64,000 nt of DNA from Perkinsus olseni (lineage: Eukaryota; Perkinsozoa; Perkinsida; Perkinsidae): NCBI GenBank assembly GCA_013115135.1, contig JABANP010000148.1, positions 43,507-107,506 of the forward strand, given 5' to 3'. A program made the translations under genes and the position numbers. Below the pieces are notes generated by a model. It was given only the letters and a program-made list of their open reading frames with translations, did no database searches and was not told the DNA's origin. Of the stretch, positions 29,875 to 42,959 are shown in pieces; position 1 is the first letter of the stretch; each line of letters opens with the position of its first letter.

Positions 29875-31248
29875 TTAAATGTTCATGACCAGAGCATACA
29901 GTAGAGAGCGTGGATCCCACGGGTGTAGGTCTGCTCTCTTATCATTGCTCCCTTGTAGCGCAATGCCGTGAAGGCCATGCTTTCTCGCCAAAGTGATCTT
30001 GTCCATAGCACGAGTTTGAGAGAAGAAGTAGAGGCTCTCGTGAGGGCTGATCGTGACCGAGCCATTTCCCTCGGGGTCGCCTTTGAAGTCGAATATCGCA
30101 AAAGAGTACCCGGTTCTCGCGCCATTAGTGACCGTGGCGATAAGAGGTATCTGAAAGGAAAACCGCAGGTCAGGTACGGAGCAGCACAACTTGTGCTGCA
30201 CAAGAGCTCTGTGTTTGTGATGATATTAAGTATAATGCCAAAACGCATCATAGTGCTGATTCAGTAGTACTGAATCGAGGGAATCCTGGCTGGAAACGAA
30301 GGGCCACTCACAGTTAAGGCTAGCTTGCTGCGACGCACTCCTGCCAGGGTGACGTTCTTGATGGCCTCCTCGGCAAAATTATCCGTGTTGAAGACGGACT
30401 CGAAAGCATCATATAACGGCCATAGGAGGACGAAGTAAGTGTCCGCGATTCTCCCCAATCTACGGTCTTTAACTATTTGCCAGTCTGTACTGAAGAACCT
30501 AACTTAGAAGCTCCGGCATTGGAAGTAATTACGAAAGATCTCCGATGCATTATCGGCGATACTACACTACGCATAACATGCGTATTATGCGATATTATCG
30601 TTCCGCTGAGCTCCGGGAAACAGAGAAACTCTAAGGCCAGAATTTGGCGAGGATAGCAGCCCACGAAGCTACACGATGGAACTCACAGGAAGTCACTTAC
30701 CAGAATGAACAATGTAACTTCTGCCTCCTAATCGCCTTCAAAACCTTTCTCAAAGATCGGGCCGCATTGGAGTGCGCGTGATGCAGACCCAAGTGGAAGC
30801 CGTCCACAGGATAGTCCTCGATGAACTTTCTGACGCTTTCGAGGAACGCTGTCTTGTCGAAAGTCCGATCGGTGTATATCCCCAAGTCGGCGAGTATTTT
30901 CCCGCCTTTGGCCTTTATTCGCTCCTTCAAAGCCTTGAACCCCGCCTTGTCCCAGGGAGGATAAAACTGAAATACGCGGTCGACCTTGCTCTGCTTCACA
31001 GTGTACCCGCCGAGTAAGAAGTTTCTCACACCCATGTCGGTGAGGTAATTGAAGTAAAAGTCCCAGGTAAACTTAACGACGGGACCGGATTCTGAACCTC
31101 CGATACTCTTAGGCTCCTCTAGGCGGTACCATGGGGCGTCGATCGCCTTGTAGAACTCCAAGTCGTGGACGAGAGAGGAAGACGATCGAACCGAAGAAAT
31201 GATCAAGCCGAGGAGACTCAGACTGACGATCTTCAAGGTGGTCCACAT
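29875..31248 (-). CDS. GH18-like secreted protein, copy B
   Basis: Exons 31248-30701, 30498-30312 and 30150-29875; introns 202 and 161 nt. Signal peptide MWTTLKIVSLSLLGLIISSV. Conserved blocks follow: FTWDFYFNYLTDMGVRNFLL, WDKAGFKALKERIKAKGGKI, FIEDYPVDGFHLGL, FSTDWQIVKDRRLGRIADTY, FNTDNFAEEAIKNVTLAGV, GDPEGNGSV, YFFSQTRAMDKITLARKHGL, DLHPWDPRSLLYALVMNI. No frame break seen, so it may be functional. Subgroup with copies F and G: the third exon carries KHGLHGIALQ and the 5' and 3' flanks are shared with them. Confidence 0.8.
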
Positions 31249-31249
31249 G

Positions 31250-31970
31250 TGATACGGAGAGTACAGAACTGTTGACCACAAGCCAGAACATTCGCCGCCC
31301 CGGAGGGTCGGCCCCGTACGAGCCAGTTGATCCGATGATTTCTCAGCCTGAGTTGAAGCGTGCAAAAAGCTAAACCATTTGCAGGAAGCGCCATGTCTAT
31401 CATCCCGAGGCACCGCTTAGGTCATAAGTAACGACCTACCTCAGTGGGGTGGCAGGGTCCTAATGTAACAGCCTCTTGGAATGACTCCAGGACCCTGTTA
31501 CATTGGGGAGAACTCTTGCCGAGTTAATCGAAATTGGGAGAGTTCCACGCTCTGCCTCCACCGGGGTTCATGGAAATTCCAGCTGCACACGGGGCTGATC
31601 CTGCGGAGATAATTCTCAAGATGCTGCCGAGACTCAGGAACCCGGGTCCTCGATCATGGACTTTCATGGGAGACGGTATGCTGGAATTCACTCTCCTCGG
31701 AAGCAGGCGTATCGCTGATCCTGGAAGAGCTGAAGAGCCGTCAGAACTGCTCGAGAACTCGGGAGCCAATGCAGGACACCCTCACTGCGACTTCCAGTCA
31801 AGTCTGTCTCCCGGGAGTCCGGTGTGCGCCGCCATCTTTCCCGCCGTGACGACGCTGGAGATGATTGGAGGTTTCCCGACCTAGGACGCTTCCAAATTGG
31901 AAGTTCCAATATCTGCAGAATTAATCCATCCGATATCGCCGTTACCATCGTGGTCAATTTGTTGCCAACA
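31250..31970. repeat. 5' flank of copy B, shared with copies F and G
   Basis: About 400 nt at 31556-31960 recur at 48055-48430 and 51300-51690 (AAGATGCTGCCGAGACTCAG, GAACCCGGGTCCTCGATCAT and following). In each case the block lies 0.3-0.7 kb upstream of a GH18-like copy, as expected for duplication of a gene with its promoter region. No gene of its own is evident. Confidence 0.8.
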
Positions 31971-32317
31971 ACTCGTTGGGCTAAATTTAATTTAGTAAAT
32001 TACTCGGTCTAGAGTACTCTGCGATGGAAGGCAGCTGCGAGCTGACATCCAAACTAGTATACAAACTCAACTCCTAAAAACTAACAGAAGCGGTTGTCGT
32101 TGCGAATGAGAGAAATATAGTTTTGTCACCCACCAACAAGTTCGCCTGCTGCTCTCAGCCAGGGTGAGCACGCCATCAGAGAAGTTGATAAGAATGATAG
32201 AGACGGGTCTACACTGAAAGGCTGCGCCGTGCACCAGCCAAGCGCTAGCTCAAATTGCAGCGCTCGCCACTTCGAGGCGGACCGGTATGGCTGGCATGAC
32301 ACCAGTAAGTTATTTGA

Positions 32318-33577
32318 TCAGTCACTTGCCGCTAGAGCATGAATTAGGGAGTCCTTGTCCCACGGGTATAGGTCTGCTGCTAAGAGAAAGTCACCCCCTG
32401 AAAGAGCAATGCCATGAAGTCCATGCTTCTTCGCCACCCCGATCTTGTCGATGGCACGTCGTTGGGAGAAAAAGTAAAAGTCATCTCCTGGCGAGCATGC
32501 GATAGAACCGTTGCCCTTGGGGTCTCCACCACAATCATATATTGCACCAGAGTATCCAGAATCCGAGTGTTCATTAGCTCGGGCGAGAAGAGGTATCTGG
32601 AAAGGAGACGCGTTGGTGCCGTCGGCTGTGTATCAATGATACAGTATCATACTACGATAATTATAACCATACCGTTTTTTACTATCAGCCAGGCATGGGA
32701 AATGCTACTTTTCATATCGCGGAGAGGGCAGGTTCCGTGAGCAGATATCCGTTACTCACAGTCATGACGAGCTTGTTGAGATCGATGCCCGCCTTGGTGA
32801 CGTTGTTAATGACCGCTCCGGCGAAGCAATCCGTGTTGAAATCTTGGATTTGGTCGGCGTAGTTCGGCCATAGTGTGACGAAGTTGATGTCTGCCTTTTT
32901 CCCCAATCCCTTCTCTTTAACCCTCTTCCAGTCGTCAGATGAGAACCTAAAAGTTTCCAACCTGTAACGTACCCAATGCAGCATCCGGCAAGAGTGAACG
33001 CCTTCGACTCTGCTGGAGGCTCACCATAGTGAAGAAAGGATGTTCAGCTTCTTGGCAGCCTCGAAGACGTCTTCAAGCGGTTGGAACGCCTCGGCGTCGT
33101 TGAACGGGAGTCTCACGAAGAAGCCGTCCACGCGATAGTCCTTAACGAACGTAGCAGCGCTCTTCAGGAAGGCTGTTTTGTTGAAGTAGTTGGAGTTCAG
33201 TCTCAAGTCGGCCAGTATCTTCCCGCCTCCCGCATCCACCCGCCTCCTCAGCGCCTCGAACCCAGTCTTATCCCAAGGAAGGTAGAACTCGGGAAAGACG
33301 GTGATCTTGCCCTCCAGATGCCGTACCCTCCGAGCACGAAGCTTTTTACGCCAACATGGACGAGATAGTCGAAGTAGTGATCCCAGGTGTAACTTGCTTC
33401 TCTGGGACACAAAGTAGAGTTGAAACAAATCGGGACCTCCTTGACATTCCATGGGAAGTTGATTGCTTTGTAGAGCTCCAGATTATTGCCGTGGGGAGAG
33501 GTGAACTCAGATGGTCCCTGCGAAGTGGCTAAGCCAGGGAAGCATAGAAGCAGGAAGAGCTGCAGGATGGACCGCAT
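32318..33577 (-). pseudogene. GH18-like secreted protein, copy C (frameshift in exon 1)
   Basis: Exons 33577-33025, 32946-32760 and 32596-32318; introns 78 and about 163 nt. The signal peptide begins MRSILQLFLLLCFPGLATSQ. In exon 1 the frame reads through SYTWDHYFDYLVHVGVKSFV and LGGYGIW and then one nucleotide is missing near 33309-33318; the conserved continuation (GKITVFPEFYLPWDKTGFEA) is in another frame. Exons 2 (RFSSDDWKRVKEKGLGKKAD) and 3 (GDPKGNGSIACSPGDDFYFF) are intact, so the damage looks recent. Closest to copy E. Confidence 0.75.
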
Positions 33578-33619
33578 GGCGAGTGTGGCACTACTGAATA
33601 CCGAGCAGATTGTTGAATA

Positions 33620-35490
33620 GATCATCCGTGGTAAATGGTGCCAGGCGATACTCTAAGGACCAGTAGGCGCTTAGCGCAGGGTTCTATCCTGAGGGAATAT
33701 CGTCTTCTTTGGAATGCTCGTTTGAACAGAAAATACCATTGTACGCAAATTCAGCCATTTCGCGTACTACGCGTCAACATTGTTAGCTCATCACACGTCG
33801 CGTAGTTGCTTCATGGATTATGCATATCCGCGTATTTTTTGTATTCTTTGCTTAGCAAAGAGAAGCATAGTTCGGTCTCCACTTGGTCTCCTTCGGGGAA
33901 GAAACCAGGCGTACAAGTTGTACTCTGCCGGTTCAACTCTTTCGCTTGTAGTGCACGTGCATCTTCGCTGTGTTTTAGTACTCAGTGCTTAGCACTGAGC
34001 CGCACGCATGCGCATTGTAGTCTCCAAGGTTCCCGGAAAATGATCAATAAGGCAATCGCTCGGAGTTCCCGAAAAAAAATACTTTCTTGGCAAGGGGCGA
34101 TGGACTATGCCAATATTGCTTCGGAGGAGGTATAAATGGCCGTTGACGTCATCAAATTGATGGCGGATACGCAAGCTGTGACTCGGTAGGGAGGGTCCTG
34201 ATTGTTGGCGAATGGGAAGCTCGGTGTAGCTAATAGTAGCTCGCCGAAACGGAGTCCGAATAAAAGACATTTGGAGCCGTGAAGGTACTGCCATAACTGA
34301 CCACCGAGAACTATGGGATACCCCGCGATGCAAAGAAGCTGTTGGCAAGAGCGACAGAGTCGGGTCAGAGACAAGAGGAGCTGCTCGCTGAGTAGTACAC
34401 AGCGTCACAGCTCGCCTCAGGAGGCTGCGGGTGGGTTAAGAAGCGAAAATAAAACTGCACCTGCTATCGCCTTATCTCAGTGAATCACTAGGATAAGGCG
34501 CTCTCAACGCGGGTTATCACTAGTAGTGATACACTCGCCAAGGAAGGACTCAAACGAACCGTCACTCTCCGAACATACACAGCTCTTGAGTGAGGACCAG
34601 AAAAGATACTAGCTTCGCGAAGCTTGTACCGAACTTCCGGACAGCGACACAACATTTGGTCATAAGGCAAACCCGGAACCCAGGCCAGCAGATCATGAAG
34701 AGAGTAAACGCGAGTAAGTCATTGGAGTTTCACCTGTTTCACGAGTGAAACAGTTTTACGCGAAGTGTTTTTCGCGAAAAACGCGATATGTTGTGTCGCG
34801 GTAACACTTCGCGTCATAACGCACGTGTGAAACGCAATATCGCGAAGACCTCTAACGCGATAACGCGTCATAACGTGTTACCGCGTTAAGCGGTGTGTTA
34901 AACGCGTTAAACACAACACAACGCGGGAATCACTTACCATCACGTGACGTAACTGCACGAACACAACAGAGGAGAGAATAAGCCCCCCAGGATGGTTCGC
35001 GCTTATAGAATTTTAATTAACTTCGATTTCCTTTATCATCAGCAAACTGGTATTAGACCTGCCGCTTAGTTTCTATCGTCTAAATTTTTTTGTTTGCTGT
35101 TAATTGTGTTTTGCCTCTCGCGCGTTATGCCAACGCGTTACGGATGACGGTATGTTTCACGCCTACGCGTTTTTCACGTTTCGAGCTCTAAAATCGTCTA
35201 TTTCGCGTTGCGTTATGCGTTATGCGTTTTACACTAGCGTTTTACACAACACGGGTGAAACTCCATTGTGGCGTTCGGCGTATCGTTCGTTCGAGCGCGT
35301 AGTGCTTCTGAAGAAAGAGCCTAAGCGTAGAGGACTGAAATGAATGGGACTCGAGAGGCGTCAGTCGGTGAGGCACGAGCGCTTGTAGTAGCCGGACAAC
35401 TGTTATTAACTGTTATTGTTTGATGAACTAACCCGACCTTACAAACTTTGTAATACAAAGTCGCGAATGTTTCAAGGCGAAACTTTGAGA
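33620..35490. other. hairpin-rich stretch, no gene recognised
   Basis: Contains perfect hairpins (33981-33999, 34734-34753) and a 34.7-34.95 kb segment dominated by CGCG and TAACGCG words and their complements. An open frame at 34408-33989 (minus) has no recognisable domain. Confidence 0.4.
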
Positions 35491-35499
35491 GCTTCAGAG

Positions 35500-35720
35500 C
35501 CTGTCGGAGGGTGGCATGGGTAGGGTTCTCTTGGAGGGGCCTTCGGGATTGCTGTTGTCCTCAGTCCCGATGTCGATGTCTCCGAAAGCGGTGGGTGGTC
35601 GGCCGCCTCGGCAAGTAGTACTTGCCAAGTACGCAATAGTGTTGGCGACCATGAAGGTGCAGATGATTTCGCGATGGAGTGGTATGCGAGATAGCTCAGC
35701 TCGCATTTTATTCGTTGTCG

Positions 35721-35764
<44 letters not shown>

Positions 35765-35810
35765 GATCAGGACAGAGCTCGAGAAGAGGCGAGGATCAGC
35801 TGATAGCGTG
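35500..35810. repeat. copy 2 of a duplicated block, with a GTT microsatellite
   Basis: Partner of 21185-21420. A run of about 16-17 GTT units (around 35716-35765) is present only in this copy. The poly-Leu and poly-Val frames over it are artefacts of the repeat. Confidence 0.85.
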
Positions 35811-35829
35811 GCGGAGCGGATCAGAACGC

Positions 35830-36960
35830 AGATGGCTGAGTTTGAGACTCAAGGGGTGGCCGTTCTTTCTTTCTTTCATTCTTTCCTTCGGAAAAGAGAA
35901 TTTTCTCGGATGAAAGAATGTCTATTTTTCACTGGAAAAATAGGAAAAATAGAAGATTTTGGGTGAAATTGAAGAAAAAATATAAGAAAAACGCAAGAAA
36001 GAGGCGAAAAATGAAGAGGGCGAGATGTGACTAATGCCAGCCATGCAGTCTGCATGATGCAGATGTGCCGTAGTTCTGATAAAAATATAACCAAAACATT
36101 CGGGAGTTCTAACCTGTCGTTGGATCTCGTTGTTGGAGCTCAGCCGCGCAGGAGTCTCCATGGAGAAATTTGCAGGATCACGCTTCGAAGGACACGCGTC
36201 TCATCTTCCGAAGAACTCAGAAGCGTTCAAGCCCATGAAGCTCGGCCTCATCAGACCAAGATAGCAAATGAGTTTGCTGTGCGCTGCTAATTAGAGCAAT
36301 TAGTCACGAGTGTGGATCCAGCAGCTCATCCGGTACTAAATCTATACCACAGATGAGTAGGTCTCGTCGAGCCACTCGATGGGACTGGAACCGATGATGC
36401 CACGTTGAAAGAAGGATCCTCAATTCATAATTCTCGAAGCCCTACAGTTTGGCTCACGATTCGTTTCTCAATAGCGAATCCCAATGTTGCATTGCAGTGA
36501 ATGCAGAGTCGAAGTGACCGTATAGAGCGAAGGAGCGTTTTCAGTACACCTCATGAACAGAGCTCCGCAAGACCGACATAACTTGCGACGCAAGTCTCGC
36601 GTCGAATATGCGATGCTGTACTCCCTCTTGGGGTTCACCATGAAGCGTAGAAGGCCAATCAAACCTACTGGATTCAATCCTCTTGCTTGATTTTCGCTCC
36701 TTAGCGAAAAAATCTCTATTTTGCCTATTTTCCTATTTTCTCCCTTTTTCGGCAGGAAAAATATGCCGAAAGTAAGAAAGACTATTTTTTCTTCCCAATA
36801 ATAAACCCCATACCCGCACCAAGGAAGTTGCAATAAATTCTGCACAGTCGTACAGATCCCGTTTGCAGTAATTGTGCTAGTAATGCAGCAATGACTGGTA
36901 TGTCACGCAACTAGCGCTAGAGTTACCACAGCCGACGTCTCGAATGAGACTCATTCGTTC
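35830..36960. other. no gene recognised
   Basis: A-rich tracts with GGAAAAATAGAAAA-like repeats at 35930-36010 and the opposite strand form at 36700-36790. No coding region supported. Confidence 0.4.
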
Positions 36961-37321
36961 GTTGATGAACCCAATTACTCTGTGTGATTCGCGCACCAGT
37001 AACTACCCCAGGCGGAACCCTCCGAACTCTACTCGTATTAATCCGAGTGGAAAAATAAGGATTTAGGAACTACTGTTCCTTCTGAATGATCGAAATAACA
37101 TCTAGCCTCCCCGACCGACGCACAGATGCGGCATCTGAGATGCCCGTAGTGGCAGGTGACCACACAACACGGTGAGGGAAATGATCATCGTCGCGCCTGC
37201 TGCCGCAAGTTCACTAACGATGTACGATGATAAAAGAGGCCACGAAAAGATAGTGCTTTTCACTAATGTGGCAGCTGGTAAAGACGCTAAAGAAGGACCT
37301 TTACCGTTGAGCGGCATGAGA

Positions 37322-38512
37322 TCACGGGGCTGCAGTTGATTTCATGCTGGCAGCGAGCGCGTAGAATAGAGAGTCTTTATCCCACGGAAAGAGATCCTCC
37401 ATTAAGCCGCTAATGCCGGCCTCTAGCGCGATACCGTAAATTCCGTAATTCTTGGCTAGCGTGACCTTCTCAGTGGCACGAGGTTGAGAGAAGAAGTATG
37501 CGCCGATTCCAGAGGAGAGGAAGATTGAACCATCTCCCTTAGGATCTCCACCGAAATCGTATATCGCGTTGGAGTATCCGATAGTTCCAGAATCGTAGGT
37601 TGCTACGGCGAGGAGTGGTATCTGCAAATGATAATGAATCCGTCAGAACAGGAAGCACGATGAGGATGGAAAAGCTGAAGATCACACTCGGCAGTCACTG
37701 CGGATGTTATACAGCGGCACAGCGGTTACTCACAGTCAGGACGAGGGAGCTCGGATCAGCGCCTGCCAAGGTGGCGTTGTGGAGGCTCTCATGGGCATAA
37801 CCATCCGTGTTGAACACTGGACCGGAGTCATCGTCCACGGGCCATATGGTGACGAAATTGGTGTCTGCGATTTTTGCCAATCCACTGTTATTCACCCTGT
37901 GCCAGTCATCTGTAGAGAACCTAACATAATTCGGCTTCATGGCGACACGCGCACGAGGCAGCTGCCGTGTGGTGCTTACGAAAAGGCCGAGTGAAGATTC
38001 AGCTCATTGATCGCTTCCAAGAGTTCTTTCAAGGAGACGGTGACGCCGGAGTCTGATGGCGCGAGAATCACTTGGAAACCGTCAACAGGATAGTCCTTGA
38101 TGAACTCGCGGGCGCTTTCGTGGAAGGCCGCCTTGTCGAAAGATTTTTCGAAAAACACGCCCAAGTTGGCCAGTATTCTCCCGCCTTTGGCTCCTACTTG
38201 CTGCTTCAGTGCCGCGAACGCGGCCTTGTCCCAGGGAGGCGAATCGGTCTTGATTTTGCCTTGCATCACACTGTAACCGCCGAGCAAGAAGCTACTCACA
38301 CCTTTCCCGAGGAGGTAGTCGAAGTAATAGTCCCAGGTGTAGCTCGGGTCAGTGGGACATAAAGTGGACGTTTTGGCACAATAAGGGGCGTCCTTGATAT
38401 ACCACGGGTTGCCAATATCTTTGTAGAACTTAAGATGGCTGCTGGGGGCGTTCGACGGAGGCAAGGAGACGCCGAGGGTACATAGACAGAGGAGTTGTAC
38501 GACGGTCCACAT
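37322..38512 (-). CDS. GH18-like secreted protein, copy D (reference intact copy)
   Basis: Exons 38512-37980, 37920-37734 and 37621-37322; introns 59 and 112 nt. Signal peptide MWTVVQLLCLCTLGVSLPPS. Blocks: YTWDYYFDYLLGKGVSSFLL, AFAALKQQVGAKGGRILANL, FIKDYPVDGFQVIL, FSTDDWHRVNNSGLAKIADT, FNTDGYAHESLHNATLAGAD, GYSNAIYDFGGDPKGDGS, FFSQPRATEKVTLAKNYGIY, DLFPWDKDSLFYALAASM. The order (an early barrel strand, a YPVDGF strand, then SLVLTVS, then a late block like the SxxxKxxxAKxxGLGG...D...LLxAI end of chitinases) suggests a GH18-type barrel. The GH18 catalytic DxxDxDxE is not present; DYPVDGFQV stands where it would be expected. A carbohydrate-binding or inactive lectin-like role is therefore possible. 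About 340 residues, secreted. Confidence 0.78.
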
Positions 38513-38759
38513 ATCACACGCGGAGAGAACAACTGTGAAATGAAGATTAGACCATGACCGATCGGTTCTCTGATCTGAGTCCCACTTAGTGAGCGGCTGG
38601 GGACAGGAAGATACGCTACATGGGAGCAGCGTCATGCCTGTCCCCACTCTCCGTGGCGCCGTGTCTCCGCCGGAGACTCTCCGGTCACCATGCGTGTATT
38701 GTAACTTATAATCTATAAGTAGCGCCGTGTTGATCGGGAGTAGCCGTTTCATTCCGATT

Positions 38760-39395
38760 GTTATCGTAAAATAAATTCCGTTGGCAGCCTAGGCCTAGCG
38801 AGGGCGATAGTTCGGCCTGAGTGAGCGTGGCTCACCGAGTCGCTGATTATATCCCGAGGGGGACAGCAAACACCCCGCTCAGTATTTCCGCCACGTACTT
38901 CACCTTCCTAAGGGCTCGCCATGGCCGAGTCGACGCCTTTGAGAGTCGACGCGTTGTTAATCTCGGTCGGGCTCGGCAACGCATCGAAAGTAACTTTTGA
39001 AACTTCCGGGAAGTTTCGATCAGCGACGAGAGTATTTCGATTCGGAACACTCTCGTCGCCGATCGGTGTTAGTGGGAGCGTTCGAGGCACTACATCGCGG
39101 CGCTAGCACAAGTGTGTCTCCTAGGGACGTCACTACCTCCCCTATCCCTCGATACAGGGTTTGCCCAAACTGGGAAAAACTCTGAGTATTTCCGGGAAAG
39201 GGAATTTCCCGGATATTTCCCTTTCCCAATTCCCGGAAAAACTCCGGCGAGTCTGAAGCAGTGCCGGACGTGCCACAGCTCCGGTCGGGACTTCCGAGCC
39301 GGAACTTTTGACTTCTATATAAACTCGGCAATCCCGTTAGCTACCTCGCTTAGCCACCGAGTCGGCCGGACGGCGAAGTTATCGAGAGTTTGTCT
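38760..39395. other. 5' flank of copy D, no gene recognised
   Basis: Contains short GGAAATTTCCCGG-type inverted repeats around 39190-39240. Similar sequence is found upstream of copy A. Confidence 0.4.
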
Positions 39396-39399
39396 GTAC

Positions 39400-39960
39400 G
39401 TCACTATCACCAGGAACCACTGTATGCCCTGCTAGGGGTGTCGAAAGCGGATATGTACCCTACTGGGGTAACCCCGGCACCAGGGAGCGAAGTCAACAAA
39501 CAACCGCGTTGAACGCGTTGAATCGGAACTTTCGGCAATGCCTCGGCAATGCCGTTCGGTACTTCGGTCAGCCTCCAAATCTGACGGGCTGCGAACTCAG
39601 CCAGAACTTTCTTATAGCTCAATAGGAGCTTTAATTATGCGTCGTGTTGTACTTGGTATAATTGCTAAGACCTTACTGTCACCAGGAAGCATTGTATGGC
39701 TCGCTAGAGGTGTCAGAAGCTGATATGTACCCCAGCTCAAGGGCTCGAAGTCAACGAACAACGACGTTCCGGCTCCCATTCGAGGAGGACAACGCCATTC
39801 AGTACCTCGGTTAGCCACCGAGTCGGACGGAATGTGAACTCATCGAAAGTTTGCTCATACCTCAGTATCATCAGGAAGCAGTCTTCCCGAAGCACTGTAC
39901 AACCCGCTAGAGGTGTCAGAAGCCGATGTGTACCGCACTCATTCACGCGCGGATGCCCCT
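39400..39960. repeat. three degenerate tandem units of about 210-270 nt
   Basis: The block CACCAGGAANCANTGTA, GCTAGAGGTGTCAGAAGC and GATATGTACCCC occurs at about 39407, 39678 and 39868. Each is followed by GAAGTCAACAAAC-like or GAGTCGGNCGGA-like sequence. No coding function seen. Confidence 0.65.
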
Positions 39961-39969
39961 TATGAGTTC

Positions 39970-41580
39970 AAACCTAGCACAGCTGTCATATCGTCGTCGC
40001 TATTGCCTCACTCTCCATCCACTCTTCCACCGTGCGTATCTAGTGCATCAACAAACTGCCCAGGGAGGCTAAACACATCATTTCCCAGGGAAAAACCCGG
40101 GATTTTTCCCGAGGGAAATATTTCCCGGAAATTCCCTGGGGAAAAATTTCCCATTTTCCCAGTGGGCAAACCCTGCCTCGATATTCGTCCAACGTGTCAC
40201 ACGTTACGTGTGGCCGCGCTTTCGTTTGCTGCCTAGAGCTTCATTCAACTTCACCGAACTCGAGGAGCGCCAGGATTCAGGGCGCTCGTTGTCCCAGCTA
40301 ACAGTAGTGACAAGACGCGGACTGTAGTTTAGCCTGACCGAGTTTGGCCTTGTGTCTATTTAGGATAAGTCACTCCGCGTGCACGAGTGTGAGCCTATTT
40401 TCCTTACTACTCGATGTGAGCGGCTGAGAATGGCTATCCTTACACCATTGATTGTAGTTGCGCTGTCTCGCCATAAGCTGTGCTCCTTACACCCTTGCAC
40501 GCATACGTTAAAGGCTTTCTGCCGATGGCGATGCCTGCCAGTATCGACGCCCGATATCGGCAGGATATCGGCATCTAACGTATTACGTGTCCTGGCATGG
40601 ATCAGCTAGCAAGATTCCTCGCTCGTTGGTGTAGAATCTACACCGATACGGTACCGGCACCGATTGCTCACTGATACGGTATCTACACTTTAGATACCGT
40701 CACGAAATTCTCGTTACTTCGCTGGGTTTCGGAGCTCTTCGCTAAGGAGTTATGTATCTCGATGAATGGCCGTCAATTCTTCGACTATCATTCTTCAGTT
40801 TTCTTCAGGCGGGAACTCGTGCTGTACTCTGCCAGAGTAACTCTGGTAGACTGAACTTGATCGGCTCATCACCTACAAGTACGTCGGAGGGGTTTAGGCC
40901 CAGATCACATACTCGCTGGTGCTGGACTTCATGAATTTTTGCTACTAGTCGTAATTCTCCATGAAGTCATAGTAGTCTACTAGAATGAAAGTCACTCCAC
41001 TGCTTAGAGTGCTGAAGGTGTACTACACCTGGTGTAGAGACTCTCGTCTATGAAGGGGAAAAGTGAGGTATTCTCCTGTATCTTCTGGAGTCCGCAGAGG
41101 GCAATTACCACTTCGTGAGGAGCCAATATCAAGTGACTATCATATCATTACTACACAGACTCCTTGAGTGCTCTCACGATGGCATACCGGTACTGCTCCA
41201 GAAGAGTGTTGCCCGGGTCTTTACAGTCTGGATACATACAGGTCTCTGCAGGGTCCGCCGGATAAAAGGCAGCTGGCAGCTGACATCGGGGTATACTATC
41301 CGAACTCAACTCATCAGACTTCAAGTCTGAGACTTGACAGAACAGGTTCAGTTACGACTAAGAGAAATATAGTTTTGCCACCCACTAAGTTAGCCTGCCT
41401 TCGTCAGGCGGGGTAAAATGAAAATAATGATAACTGATCGCCACTGAAGGACCGCGCCGTACGCCAGCCAAGCAGTCGCTCGAAATAAAACATTCGCCAC
41501 TCTGCAACTCTGAGATCTAGCGATTGCGTGCAAAAGGACGGGCATGGCTCGTACCGGCAAGTGCCACGCAGATGTACTTC
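39970..41580. other. hairpin-rich stretch, no gene recognised
   Basis: Includes ACGGTATCTA...TAGATACCGT near 40675-40702 and CCCGGG/GGGAAAT inverted repeats near 40090-40160. The segment before copy E (41360-41470) resembles that downstream of copy C (32100-32280). Confidence 0.4.
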
Positions 41581-41582
41581 GA

Positions 41583-42911
41583 TCAGAAATTTGTTGCCAG
41601 GGCGTGGAGTAAAGATCGGTCATCCCACGGATATAGGTCTGCCGACAAGAAGTGGTCACTTTCTTGTAGTGCAATACCGCTGAAGTCCATGCTTCTTCGC
41701 CACCGCGATCTTGTCAATGGCCCGTGGTTGTGAGAAGAAGTAAAAGCCATCTCCAGGCGAGTATATGACCGAACCGTCCCCCTTGGGGTCTCCACCAAGG
41801 TCATAGATTGCGTTGGAGTATCCGACATCCGAGGAGTCGTAAGTAGACCGTGCGAGGAGAGGTATCTGAAAAGGAGCGCGTTGGTGCTGCGGACTGAAAT
41901 TTCCGAATCATAGGGTTCCGCTAGTTTTCATCGTTCTCTAATAGAGAATCTCTATGAGTCATAGGCTATAACAGGGAACGCTGAAAACGTGTGGGGATGG
42001 CGGAGAACGCCGCTTTCGATATGGCTAGCAAAAATGCACTACTTACAGTCATGACAAGCGTGTTGATGTCCTGGACAGGCGTGGACCACGCCTGCCTGGG
42101 TGACGTTGCGGATAACCTCTTCAGCGAAACGATCTGTGTTGAAAGCCTGTACTTGATCAGGGTAGTGCGGCCATATAATGACGAAGTTGGTGTCGGCTAT
42201 CTTCCCCAATCCGTTCTCACTAACTTTCTCCCAGTCATCAGTTGAAAACCTAACATAAAACGAGCACACCCCACGCAGAATCTGGCCGGGAGGATCATCG
42301 TCGAGCGCGGAGGTTACAATAGAGGCTCACCAGAGTGACGAATGCAAGCGCAGTTCCTTGATAGCCTTGAAGGCCTCTTTAAGAGGTGGAATAACATCGG
42401 AGTCCCAGAATGAAACTTTCAACTGAAAGCCGTCCACGCGGTAGTCCTCGGTGAACTTGGCAGCGCTTCCGAGGAAGGCTTTCTTGTCGAAGGTTTTGTC
42501 GCCATATACTCCCAAGTCGGCCAGTATCCTCCCGCCAACAGCATCCACCCGTCTCCTCAGCTCGTTGAACCCAGTCTTATTCCAGGGAGGGTAGAACTCG
42601 GGGTCTGCGGCAATTCTGCTTTTTCTGATGGCGTATCCTCCGAGGACGAAACTTCTCACATCAACATCGGTAAGGTAATCGAAATAGTAGTCCCAAGTGT
42701 TGTTCGCTTCACTGGGGCATAGTGTAGAGTTGAAGCAAATAGGGACTTCTTTTAAGTGCCATGGGTATTTGTCAAATACTATTTGATGGCCTTGTAGAGT
42801 TCCGGATGATTGTAAAGGGGGCATTGAACTCAGATGGCCCCTGAGAAGTGGCCACTCCGTCGGAGTGACTCCGAGGGAGCACAGCAACAGGAGCTGCACG
42901 ATGGTCCACAT
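41583..42911 (-). pseudogene. GH18-like secreted protein, copy E (multiple frame breaks)
   Basis: Exons 42911-42331, 42249-42047 and 41865-41583. Three lesions are visible. In exon 1 the segment after MWTIVQLLLLCSLGV loses and regains frame before PWHLKEVPICFNSTLCPSEA. In exon 2 a palindromic insertion of about 16 nt at 42076-42094 (CAGGCGTGG-A-CCACGCCTG) separates VTQAGV from DINTLVMT. In exon 3 one extra nucleotide near 41682-41686 separates KKHGL from GIALQESDHF. The rest matches copy C most closely. Confidence 0.78.
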
Positions 42912-42959
42912 GCGTTACGAGGAGTGTAAAACTGTTGGTCACAGATCAGACCGTCAAAC

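Noticed and set aside
32380..32574. An open frame in copy C exon 3 in another frame
   Set aside because: The conserved family sequence (GDPKGNGSI, FYFFSQRRAIDKIG) is in the overlapping frame; the other is a shadow.
34734..34950. CRISPR-like array of CGCGTTA words
   Set aside because: No constant repeat length or spacers; the words are simple inverted and direct CG-rich repeats in a eukaryotic genome.
35716..35765. Poly-Leu and poly-Val open frames
   Set aside because: Produced by a GTT microsatellite; the partner copy at 21.2-21.4 kb lacks the run.
39400..39960. LTRs of a retrotransposon
   Set aside because: The three units are degenerate, closely spaced, and no primer-binding site or internal domain lies between them.
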